Assembly: GCF_001723175.1 (NCBI RefSeq)
Contig: NC_064654.1
Span: forward strand, 806,001 to 870,000
Origin: Penicillium oxalicum
Lineage: Eukaryota > Ascomycota > Eurotiomycetes > Eurotiales > Aspergillaceae
DNA length: 64,000 bases
Direction: 5' to 3'
The position numbers and the translations under genes are program-made. Below the pieces are notes generated by a model. It had not been told where the DNA came from. It did not search any database and was given only the letters and a program-made list of their open reading frames with translations. Each line of letters starts with the position of its first letter. Position 1 is the stretch's first letter. Shown here in pieces: positions 45,716 through 56,210 of this stretch.

Positions 45716-48474
45716 ATGGCCCAGGAACACACCGTGACCAAAGTCCTCCTGGAATGGATCAACAGCTTCTCCTTGGGCAAGACCCTCCGCAACACCGATG
45801 AATTGACCGACGGCATCATTCTCTGGGAGATTCTCCAAGACATCGATCCGCAATATTTCCTCGAGGAGATCCCCGAACGCGATCCCGCCGACCACTGGGT
45901 GGCCAAGTGGCAGAACCTGAAACACATTCATAAGCTCTTGCTGAATTACATCCGACACCAGAATGATGAGACCCTTCCCTCCGGACTCGACCCGTCGCCC
46001 GATCTCGAAGGCATTGCGGAGAAAGCCTCGGTCAAGGAAACGAACAAATTGCTCAAGTTACTGCTGATTGCCGCCATCAGCTCTCCTAATGCGGGAACCT
46101 ACGTGCAGACCCTCCAATCACTGACGACGTCGACGCAGGAGGGACTGAAGGAAATCATTGAAGAGGCGCACAATGGGCAGCATGAGCCACTCGATGGTGT
46201 GGACGAGATCCCTGAAGAACCGGCCAAGGTGGACCACTCGGTGGATCTGGAGCTACAATTCGAGGAGCGCGTCGGCAAAGTGATTGCGGAAAACGATCGC
46301 CTGACTCATGAGAAGAAGGAACTCGAGAAGGCTCTGGAAGATCTGCACAATCGTCTGGCACGTCTGCAGGAGAACAACGACACGCTGCAGAACCGATTGG
46401 CGTCGACCGAGGACCGCCTGGTCACCCTCAAATCGGGCAAGGGGGATCTGGGATTCAATGCTAAGGCACTCGAGAGCAAAACACGCCAGCAGGACGATCT
46501 GATCGCGTCGCAGGAGGCCAAGTTGAGCGCCGCACAGGATGAAATCGACAGTCTGCGGATGACGGTGGAGTCCCTGAAGGTCAAGAATCAGCGATACCAG
46601 AAACTCCAGGATGACTACGACGAGCTGCGCACCGAGAAAGACCAATTGGCACGAAAGGCCAACGCAGCGGAGAAATATCGACAGAAGCTGCAAGCCAGTC
46701 AGGACTTTGAGAAGGAGAATCAGGTGCTGAAGAATCAGATCAAAGACATTCAGCAGCAGCTCAAGGAGGCGGATTCTCAGCAACGGTGGTCTGCCGAGCG
46801 GGAAGTCGAGCTTGAGGAGTATCGCAAACTCCTGCCTCGTATCGAACAAGAGTGCAATGAGATTCAGAACCTCAAGAAGCAGCTGGAATTCAACAATCAT
46901 GCGCTTACGGAGCGTCTGCAGAGTGCCGACGAGCAGCACGAAAGAGATGATGCGCTGATCAGCGAACTGCGCGAACGACTGGGGGAGCTGGATGGTCTGC
47001 CTGGCAGTCAATCTCCTGGCTCCGAGACGCCCAAGCTGCAGGGTACACTCAGCAAGGATTTTGAGGCCATCGGCGTGGGAGAGTCACAGCTGTATGTGAT
47101 GCTGAGAGTGGACTGCGGGCCAAATGAAATCTTCTACTGACACCAGAATTAGGAAAGCCGAACAGGACGATTCCAAGTCCATGAAAGGATCCTCAGTCGC
47201 TGTAAGGCCCCAGCTATTGTTCCGTGTCCACACCATAACTGTTCCCATTGACGGCCTACTAACCTGGCTCAGCCCGAGGGAATGTTTTCAGAGAATTTCA
47301 ATGCTTCCGTGGAACTGGCTCGAGCTAATTCCACACAGAGGTATGCTCCCCCCATCTGGGTCCAGTCACTTTTTAAGTTACCTTGATACTGATCCCCAGG
47401 TGCAGCGACGAATACTGGAAGCTCTACGAAATGTACACGGCTTCACTCAAGAAGATTGCTGAGCTGCAGGCTACTCTGGAGAGCACAAAGAAGGAGCTTG
47501 GAGACGCACATACTCAGAGTAAGCTTCCCTCCATCTCACTTTTTTTTTCAAAATTGAATACAGAGAGCTTACGCCTTTGTCAAAGTCTCTCTCTTCTCTA
47601 CTGAAAAATCCGATCTTCTCGGGGAGCTTGAAGAGCACAATTCAGCCGAGTTGGCCAAACTCCGGAGCGAATGGGATAGTCTCACACAAAATATCCATCA
47701 CTTGGAAGCAGAGGTTGATGCGAGTCAGACACTGGTGCGAGAGGTCTGCTCTGAGCGGGAGGAGTTGCGCAAGATGCTCGATACCAAGCAGAACGAGGTC
47801 AGCGCCGAGGATCAAGAAGTGATGAATGAGATGCAGATGCTGTTGGGCGAATTTGAAATTGTCAACAGTGAGGGAGGTGAAACACAGCAAAAGTCGAGCT
47901 TTGAACTTCTCAAGCAATGTGCGGGTGTGCTGGAAAAGAATATTGAGCGACTGGCTCAACGTGCTGAGGTATGTTTTCAACCTGATATATCTTTTTTTTT
48001 CACCTTTTCCCCCTCCTTTTCTTCCCATTTTTTTTGTTCGAAATGGCCAGAATCTGAACTGATCCATCCTTTCTTCCCACAGTATATCCAGCAACAAAAT
48101 GAACTCATCAAGTCATTGCGAGAAAGCATGAAAAATTACGAAGACAACCTGGACGATGGAATCTCCCGGGAACGTGAAGTGCGTTCACCATCATTGCCAC
48201 TATCATCACCACCACCACCTGCTGCTGAATTTATGGACTTACTCGTGATCTTACCCTGTTATCAAATCATTTTGCTAATTCTCGTCGCCAGATGGAGCTC
48301 CAGAGAATTATCGAAGACCAAGCCCGTGAGCTCGACCTCGTGAGCTCGGCCTGGTATCACCTCCAGAGCCGATGGCAGAATAATAACATGACCGTCTCTC
48401 GCTACCGCCAAGGCGCAACTATGACCGATCCTCGGGGCTGGTTGGCGAAACAGCGAAGTTTGATTGCTGGTTGA
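45716..48474 (+). CDS. hookA: HOOK-family dynein adaptor HookA
   Basis: Seven exons (45716-47091, 47153-47201, 47273-47340, 47400-47518, 47586-47968, 48083-48178, 48292-48474) give 757 residues. The N-terminal Hook domain is seen as VTKVLLEWINSFSLGKTL, LTDGIILWEILQDIDPQYF and NKLLKLLLIAAISSPN. The rest is a long coiled coil (heptads rich in E, K, Q, L) from about residue 180 to the C-terminal region, which ends with the cargo-binding part (ELDLVSSAWYHLQSRWQNNN). In Aspergillus HookA joins dynein-dynactin to early endosomes through the FTS-FHIP partners. Intron 4 has two in-frame acceptor choices; I used the one after CAAAG at 47585, giving ISLFSTEKSDLL. The start is the ATG before AQEHTVTKV. 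Confidence 0.92.
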
Positions 48475-49669
48475 TCAGGTTTCATGTGGGATAGACTTTG
48501 AAAGAGAAATCCCGCAGTCTGGTCTTGCAAAGCGACATATTTTGTCTGATATAATTGCTCTTTTTTCCTCCTTCACCCTGATTCAACATGGTTCTCTCTC
48601 TCTCTCTCACTCACTTTCTTTTTATATCTTGATTTCCCATCCTCCTTGCCCGTGCCAATTCCCCACGATAGATTGCACCCGCCATATTCTTCATTGATCA
48701 TATTCCATGCTGGACTGCACATAGAAATCTTGTCCCCCTCCATCTTTGGCCGATCGTTTGATATCCCCTGTTCTCAAGTCACCCGTTTTCAGTCAGCGGT
48801 CTCGAACTTCATTTCTCCTTTCTAATTTGTCTTTTTGTTTCCTGTGCACGTATATATCTGTCTATATCAAACCTCATTTTCCCTAGTTTTTTCACAGTGT
48901 CTTTCTTCACCTTCTAGGCACCTGAGCCAGATCTGGACCGCCCATGACGAATAAGTCCGAGATAACTCTAAAAATTGGTTGTGGTTGATGGATGGCCGAG
49001 GCGCAGTGAATGGATGCTTTTACCTTTTATTGAATTCGTAACTCCTAGGTATCTATCTAGCCTTTTTTTTAAAGGTAGAATCAAGATTTAGATCAGTTGA
49101 AGTCGAGTAGCTGGGAATCACTCCCTCGCATTTCTATGTTCTCTTTCTTGATGGTTTGCGCAAAAAGCGAATACTCTGGTTAATATGGAGGTTTACTTGG
49201 CTTGTTCCATCAGGAGGTAGTAAAATACTTTCGGGAGAAGGAGAAAGCGAGTCGAGAGACTAGAGACGATATAGCTTTTTTTTCCATTTTGATACTTTTC
49301 ACTGTGCGGTGCAGAGAAATGGATATCATAAGTTGAGGTTTGTGGTTTGGTTTTAATGTACAATGTGTATCATGTGCGGCGCGGTAGGTAGATAGATACA
49401 TAAGTAGACGAGGGCGGGGAGTGGACCTTGTAGATCAAACACAGTTCATGAGAGGTTGAAGCCAAGAACACAGCGAAGACAGAGATGAATCAAGCATCAA
49501 AAAAGAAAATGAAAAAGAAAATGAAAAATCGGGCAAGCGGGGATATTTTACAAATAAGAAACATGGCAAGGGAAGAAGTAAAGACTCAAGAACAGATCCC
49601 CATCTATCTATAGCAGGTAACACTCTTTTTTCTTTCCTTCCTGAAGGAGAGAGAAGAGGAAGAAAAGAC
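48475..49669. other. Convergent interval hookA / hem13
   Basis: About 1.2 kb between two 3' ends, AT-rich and CT-rich. No conserved ORF, tRNA or strong repeat seen. Confidence 0.55.
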
Positions 49670-51046
49670 TCAAGCCCATTGACGAGGATGCTTCAACACA
49701 TCCATAATCTCCTTCTCCTTGACCTTGTCCTCGCCCAAATCCTCCTCATCAACATGCATACTTTCCGTCCTTGTGCCTGACACCGGATCCATGTAAGCCC
49801 AGCTGGCCGTGCGTGGCAGACTCATCAAGATACTCTCGACTCGGGCATTAGGCGTTCGGAGACCGAAGCTTGTTCCACGATCATACACCAGATTGAACTC
49901 GACGTAACGGCCTCGCCGCAGCTGCTGCCACTGCTTCTGTTCCGGGGTGAAGAGCATATCCTTGCGTCTCTCAATGATGGGAACATATGATGGGAGGAAG
50001 GACGCCAGACCGTCGGAGACGAATGAGAATAGAGTTTCCTGCGGATTGGACGAAGAGCTCGATGAACTTTGGAGGAAATTGGCGTCGAGGTCGTCGAAGA
50101 AGATACCTCCAACACCGCGACATTCGCCGCGGTGCGGAATAAAGAAGTACTTGTCACACCAGGCCTTGAACTTGGGGTAATAGGTCGGATCGTGTCGATC
50201 GCAGGTTTCCTTGATCGTCTTGTGGAAATGCTGCGCATCCTCGGGGAACAGGTACGACGGCGTCAGATCGGTGCCACCGCCAAACCACCAGTTCTTGTCC
50301 CCGTTGAGAGGGTCTTTGGGGTCCGAGGTCTCAAAGTACCGGTAATTCAAGTGCACCGTCGGAGCCATGGGGTTATGCGGATGCAACACGAGGGAAAGAC
50401 CCGCCGCGAAGAAGCTGAGCGAGTCGACGTCGGCGCCCACGAAGGATTTGTGGTCGGCACGCATCTTTTCAATCGCCGGTCGAGGCAATTCGCCGTATAC
50501 CACCGAGACGTTGACGCCGGCTTTTTCAAAGACGTTGCCGTCCTGCAGGACGCATGAGATCCCGCCGCCGCCGTTGGGTCGCGTCCAGCTATCTTGCTTG
50601 AACTCCTTGCCGTCTATCCGGGCAAGTTCGGCAATGATCTGTTGCTGGTGATCCTTGATCAACTTCTCCATTCGTAGACGCATGGGCGATGACTCGGTGA
50701 TCTCGGAGGATTGTTTCAGAGCTGCGTCCAGCTCGGCGATGGAGGGAGCATCGAGGTCGGTGACTTCGCCGGTAGCCTGGAACCCAATGGAGTCAGTTTA
50801 GAGTCGTCCCTCACCCCCCAAAACCAACCGTCACACCAGAAGACGCACCATGGAATAAATAATCATCCCGATAAACGGCACTCCAACCGCCAAACGCAAG
50901 TAGGGTCGCCAAACGGTGAATTGCTGCTTCTGCCGCGACGAGTTCTCCGTGGCATATCCACGCACAAGTCTCCCTGCACTGCGACTCGTTCGAGGCAACA
51001 TCTGTGCCAATGACCTCCGAAGAGGCATGAATGTTCGCGAAGCCAT
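49670..51046 (-). CDS. hem13: Coproporphyrinogen III oxidase (oxygen-dependent)
   Basis: Two exons on the minus strand, 51046-50849 and 50776-49670, give 434 residues. The second exon has the enzyme body: [70 protein letters not shown] and [19 protein letters not shown], ending PRQWA. It converts coproporphyrinogen III to protoporphyrinogen IX in haem synthesis. The first exon adds about 65 residues absent from yeast Hem13: a basic, Ser/Arg-rich start ([16 protein letters not shown]) typical of a mitochondrial presequence, then a hydrophobic segment ([17 protein letters not shown]) that looks like a membrane anchor. So mitochondrial, membrane-tethered placement is likely, unlike the cytosolic yeast enzyme. 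Confidence 0.95.
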
Positions 51047-51958
51047 TTATATGTTACCGGCAGGACCAACTCTTCCAAAGGAAAAAGAAGTGTACAAAAG
51101 AGTGTACAATGGGAAAATCCCCCCCTTTTCACCTCTCAAACAAGTTCAATTGAAGCTCACACAGTCCAGAAAAGGAAGCAAAGAGGGACAGAGGGACAGA
51201 GGGACAAAATGACAGGTTGTTTATAAGAAAAGCGCAATCCGGCCTTCTCCGAAAAATAGTTTCGTCGTAGGGAATCGCGCGATGCCCGGGATGGCACGAC
51301 GTAGCGTGCCGGCAATCAGATCAGGCCATCGGAGCTTGCAGTTTACACTGTTTGCACTCCCTTCCATCTTCCCCGCCGATCAGCAATGTCGACGGGCTTT
51401 TGATTGGTGCAGATGACTCTATAGAGAAGCCGAATTGATCAGTGATCGGTTGACTGCGTATTGCAGAATGTGTCGGTTCGTCATGAGAGATCTCTCCGAA
51501 TAGCAATGCACAATATACAGCGACAAAAAAAATGAAAATAAAGTAGATTGATTGGAGCTATCAGTTGAATCAGATTACTCTTTTTTTTTCCTCGCTCAAG
51601 TACAAACATGGCTAATGCAGATGCAACTTCCCACCCCGCCCATTTCTCTTGTTTCGTATAGACTCGTCTGATGCACCGAATCGACTTTTCTTTTCTGGAT
51701 TCAGAGAGAACAAGGAAAAAGAGAGAGAGATAGAGAGAGAAGGGAGGGGATGACAAACAACGCTGATGATATGAGAAAGATGCCTGAGCTGACGAGAATC
51801 ATGCACAAAGGTATAAAGATGCGAATCACGATGCCAGAAATCGGAACACTGGGAACAGGGAGAGGGAAGACAAATAAAAAAAAGATGGAAAAAGCCCGAA
51901 AGAATTCCCGCTCATTTGACATTTTCCTCACGCACGATCCTTGGTTTCAAGGATCGAC
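51047..51958. other. Intergenic: hem13 promoter and 3' flank of the Zn2Cys6 gene
   Basis: About 910 bases. Two TGTACA hexamers at 51091 and 51103 lie just upstream of the hem13 start. A GA-rich stretch at 51720-51745. No gene seen. Confidence 0.55.
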
Positions 51959-54900
51959 TTAGCGTGGTGCACGATTGTCTTCATCAGACGACGGGAAAAA
52001 GGATCGGATAAACTCCTCACTGAGTGGATCGTATGGGAAATATGAGTCCTCGGTGATTTCACCCGCCCCTGCTGCAGGCGGCCAGACCACATCGGGCGTG
52101 GGAAGATTGAAATAATTTGTCCAAACGTCTCCGTCGGCTTGAGCGGTGGTTGGTCGGTGCGAAAACGGGTTCATGTCCTCCGGGCGTAGAGTAAAGTAGT
52201 CATTGGGGTTGAGAGGCGGGCCGGCGTGATGCTGCTGCTGTGGATCATGATGATGATGGTGCTGGTGTTGGTGATGATGATGTTGGGGATGTGGTTGTGG
52301 TGGGTGAAAAGACGAAGAAGAAACGTGAGATACAACCGGATCAGCGGCAAATCGGTCCTGCGGACGAGGATGAGTAGGCAGATCATCGGTCGTGTATTTC
52401 ATGCCGCTCGCCAACTTGCGAAATGTCGAGTCGCACAATCCCCAGGCTCGACGGGAGCCGATACTGCGGTCCGACATGGCGTGAAACCAGCGGATGGACT
52501 TTTTGGCGAGCTGCACAAGTCGATCTTCGTCCTCGGGAACGTGGACGCTGCCAAAGGATAATTCGAGCAAGATGACCGTGGTCGCCTGCATGAGATATCG
52601 GAGGACAGCCCACCAGGGGCAGATCCGGAAGAGTTGGAGAACGTCGGGCTGGTCGGGGAGCAGCCCCAGTAATCGCGAGGCAGAGTCGAGGGTGATGAGG
52701 GCCATCATGTGGCTGAAGGTTTGCTGGGAATTCTGCTGGCGGGCATCGCGGCGACAGAGACACGGACGACCGAGGGTGATCCGAGCACTGTAGTAGTGAA
52801 AGGCCAGCATCAGCTTGCAGCGCAGTTGATCTGGGGGATCATCGCCCTCGTCACTCGTAAAGTCGAGCCCCACGGGCAGACTGGCCTGCCAGGCGTCGAT
52901 GCGAGCGCGAAGGTCGTCCAGTCGCGCTTCGATCTCGGACCAGGACAGATTGACGCAGTTGGTCGAGTAGACCTTGTTCACGATTTCCTGGGTGATGATG
53001 GTCAGGTCACAGTGAAACAGGTAGCACAGGCCAAAGTTGGAGGGCAACTTTCGGAGCCACGTCGAATCTCGCGGTCGATTCTTCTGGACCTCCTCCCGAC
53101 CGCTGGCCTGCCGAATCACGGCACTGGCCATGACCTGGTTGATCAGCTCGTCCCGGAGCACTGGACTGTTGAGCAGTTCAATGGCTGTGGGGTCATCCTG
53201 CAGTTGCTCTTCCTCAAAGGGTAGCGGTAAGGGTGTGGCGTATCCACCATCGAGGGTATAGATCGCTCGTCCGGTCATGATGCCGAGCATGTGTTCAAAG
53301 CTAAAGAGACACCACCAGACACGATATCGAGCCTCTTTAGAGATGTTGGGGGTGACGGAGCTGTTGTTTTTGAGGTTGATGCCGAGCGTGATGGCCGATC
53401 GGACCGCCAGGGCAGAAATTCGCCATGCTCTGAATGAGAAACCGTGTCCATCAGCGTCGGAAATTCACTTCGCCCATCTGGAGGCAAGTATGCGTTTCTT
53501 CTGCATTTTTCTTTTTGGTTTCTCTGTCTCTCTCTCCCCCCTCTCACTCACCGATTGATCTGATCCGAAGCCAACAGGTAAAAGGCAATCAAACTCTCCA
53601 CCTGGACCTGCTGCAGGTCCGGATGGCTGAACAAGACCTCAGCGTTGAGGCTCAGTAGTCGTGCTCGGGTCATATAGACCAGATGATCATCCACATCCCC
53701 TCGCCAGGGTGCGTCCACCAGATGGGCATGCTTGGCTGCAATCGCAAAGATGGTATTCAGAATGGCCAGCCACTTGTCTCCCGGCCGAGGAGCGTTGGGG
53801 CGCCTGAAACTGTCAAAGAAAGTCTGATATTGAGCACGAAAAAGGGGTTTGCTGATGATGGGGAAAAAGGGGTGTACCGTATCTAGATAATCGTCAAAGA
53901 GGCGATCAGCCAGATGTCGCGGGGGCACGTCGTATCGCTCCACCGGCTCGGGGACGGAGATGTCCAGATCGTCGAGATGATAGTTCAGTGCATGTAAGGC
54001 GAATCGGTCTCGGGTCTCTTCGTTCTTGTCCGGGTGAGGTTCGACGATGCCGGCGTAGCCGCGTGCTCGTTGCTCGGCTTCACGCTGGACTCGCTGCATC
54101 CAGGAGATTTCAGAGCTCTTGCCCATGAATCCCGTGGCACGCGTGTGTTCTGTACGATTCAGATCCTCCTCGACTCGATCGATTGCCTCCAAGGAGCCAA
54201 TCGAGGAGAGTGGAGATCGGTCGTCGGCATCGAGTTCGTTTTGCGGAGTCGAAAGACATGATTGCGTATTTTCAAAGTGGTGATCCCCTTTGAGTCCAAA
54301 CTTTTTTCAGTTCAGAAAACGAACGTCCCGCGGAGTGAAAGGATTAGTCCCGTGATCTCTTGGGGGTAGGAAATCTTTGGTTTTTTTCGGTTTTTGGGGA
54401 GGGGGGTTCATTCTCGGCATTTCCTACTCTCTGACGCCATTGAAAAATGACAAGAGAATCCAGTTCCCACAGCATCGAAGAGAAAGAGAAAAAAAAAAGA
54501 CAGACACACCTTGTCCAGCAAGCTTTTGATCCATTCTGCCGTACGCGGCTCGGTCGTAGTGCGAAGAGCATTGACAAAGTTTTCATAATCTTGAATCTCC
54601 GCGTTCAGCTTGTCCACATCCCTATTCCAAAGGAAGAGATACACGCCATTAGTTCACCCGTTGCCATATCTCTTGCAATGTTGCATCGAACCAATCCATA
54701 ATCATTGGAAAATGATATGTGTTATTCTTTTGTTTGTATATCAAAGCTGTGTGAGGGGGAAAGCTTTGGGGGGTTTTTTTCTTTGGTTGCTGGTGAATGA
54801 GAGTCTCTTCCGGGAGGAATGACTAGAATCAACGGAATTGGTTTCGAAATTCGCCCACTTTTTCATCTTTTCCCTCCATCCCACGGGATAATGACAATTG

Positions 54901-55304
54901 ACTCTCAATTCACGACACTGTCGACAGACGGGCGTATCGCCGCTGCATTTCGTCTTTCGTTGCCGACACGACTCACACGCTCGGGGGACCCGGCGGTTGT
55001 AGCGCGGTGCAGCACTATTCGGCGGTTGGCGAGGAATGGCCACTTTGGCATTGAGGGCGGCACTGGGTCTCTTTTGCGTGGCTGAGAGAGCAGGCGTCGA
55101 CTTGCTCGCTCTCGTTGCACCGGATGCTCCCCAGGTGGTGCGCGTGGCGATGGTCGTGGAGGCATCTTGGCTGGAGGGCTGTTGCGGCGTGGCCGGCGCA
55201 CTATGCGGCTCAGAGACCCGCGATGCGTCCACAGGCTCATTCTGCCCAGCCGGACTCTCCCCCGATAATTTTGAGGATAGTTTCGCTGGTCGTTTGCCGC
55301 TCAT
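51959..55304 (-). CDS. Zn2Cys6 fungal transcription factor with fungal_trans domain
   Basis: Four exons on the minus strand, 55304-54859, 54621-54510, 54300-53552 and 53429-51959, give 925 residues. The zinc cluster is PRACESCRQRKTKCSGDTPV followed by CRQCRELRVNC (six Cys at about 110, 113, 120, 127, 130 and 137). A short coiled linker (KDVDKLNAEIQDYENFVNAL) follows. The middle-homology domain is clear: LFDDYLDTVHPFFPIISKPL, WRISALAVRSAITLGINLK and EARYRVWWCLFSFEHMLG. Near the C-terminus is a His/Gln-rich run. Nuclear regulator; the target genes cannot be told from sequence, and no metabolic cluster lies next to it. The first intron uses a GTGGGC donor, less usual but the only one that keeps frame. 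Confidence 0.88.
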
Positions 55305-55700
55305 GGACGCAACTGTGTCGATATCGTTTCTAGCAAGAGTTTACTTCTACGAGGATGGTGAAGCATATTGACCATGTGCTGCGAGTGCGACTCCTACAGT
55401 TTTGGCTTCGGTTTGAGATGCCGCCAATGACAGGCCGCGCTGTGTAGATACGCTGACCGGTGGGGATCGGGAGCCCTAAATGCAAACCGTAACCCCGAAG
55501 AGATCCCTCGGGCTGGACCAGCAGAGAGAGATCGAAGGGACCAGAGGGGTAGAAGGGGGGGGGGGGGAGAGAGAGAGGAAGGAGGGGAAGACTAGGAGCA
55601 GAAGAATGGATTAGGAATATGTAATGGAAGGAATAATAAAATTAAAGAATTTGGAGGGGTTTGAAAAAAAAAAAAAAAAAAAAAAAAAAGCAAATGAAAC
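55305..55700. other. Divergent interval Zn2Cys6 gene / small unknown gene
   Basis: About 400 bases with a G13 run (about 55555-55567), a GA-rich stretch and an A26 run (55664-55689) that ends 11 bases before the ATG of the small gene. Confidence 0.55.
55664..55689. repeat. Poly-A tract, 26 bases
   Basis: Uninterrupted A26 on the plus strand directly upstream of the presumed start at 55701. Confidence 0.85.
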
Positions 55701-56210
55701 ATGGCGATCGATGTGCTCACGACTCCTCCGCCGGCACTTAGGCCTGGACTTTGGACTCTCCTCGATGGGCATGAGTGCGTCAACCATCTGAATTTCCATG
55801 GTCCGCCCGGCCAAATCTCCGCGGAGACGACGGGAGACACTTGGAACACAACAGAGAGAGAGAGAGCGGCGAAAAAGGCGACAGACGCCATCCGCTGTCT
55901 CTACCTGAGCAAGTGCCTCCGCCATTGATGGTCCTGCAAGGAAGGAACAGTTCAGGAGGACGATGATGCCCCGGCACGCGACTACAGTGCGCCGAGGGCC
56001 ACCGCCCTTCCCCCAGGGGAGCTCGATTACATTTTTGGAGGCTTTAAAGACTGGTTCAAATCGCCTGTCCAGCGGACGTGGTTTTCGAGCTTTATCAAAC
56101 GGGTCCTGGAATCTTGGCCCAGTTCCACTCCGTCGGCCAGGGCCACTCCTGAAAGTCCTGATCTGCTCCCTTCTCTCCCTTCCCATGGGAGCGTTTTCCA
56201 TCACGCTTAG
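55701..56210 (+). CDS. Small protein of unknown function (tentative two-exon model)
   Basis: I do not recognise this gene. The ATG at 55701 opens a frame reading MAIDVLTTPPPALRPGLWTL and ISAETTGDTWNTTERERAAK, which stops at 55928. The same frame then resumes as a well-formed sequence (PPGELDYIFGGFKDWFKSPV, QRTWFSSFIKRVLESWPSS) to a TAG at 56208-56210. A 54-base intron, 55897-55950 (GTCTCT...AACAG), would remove the stop and give 151 residues; the donor is weak. Composition looks protein-like rather than random. The antisense open frame over the same bases is Arg/Ser-rich and less convincing. Alternatives are a different splice pattern or a gene broken by a stop codon. It is divergent from the Zn2Cys6 gene. 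Confidence 0.4.
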
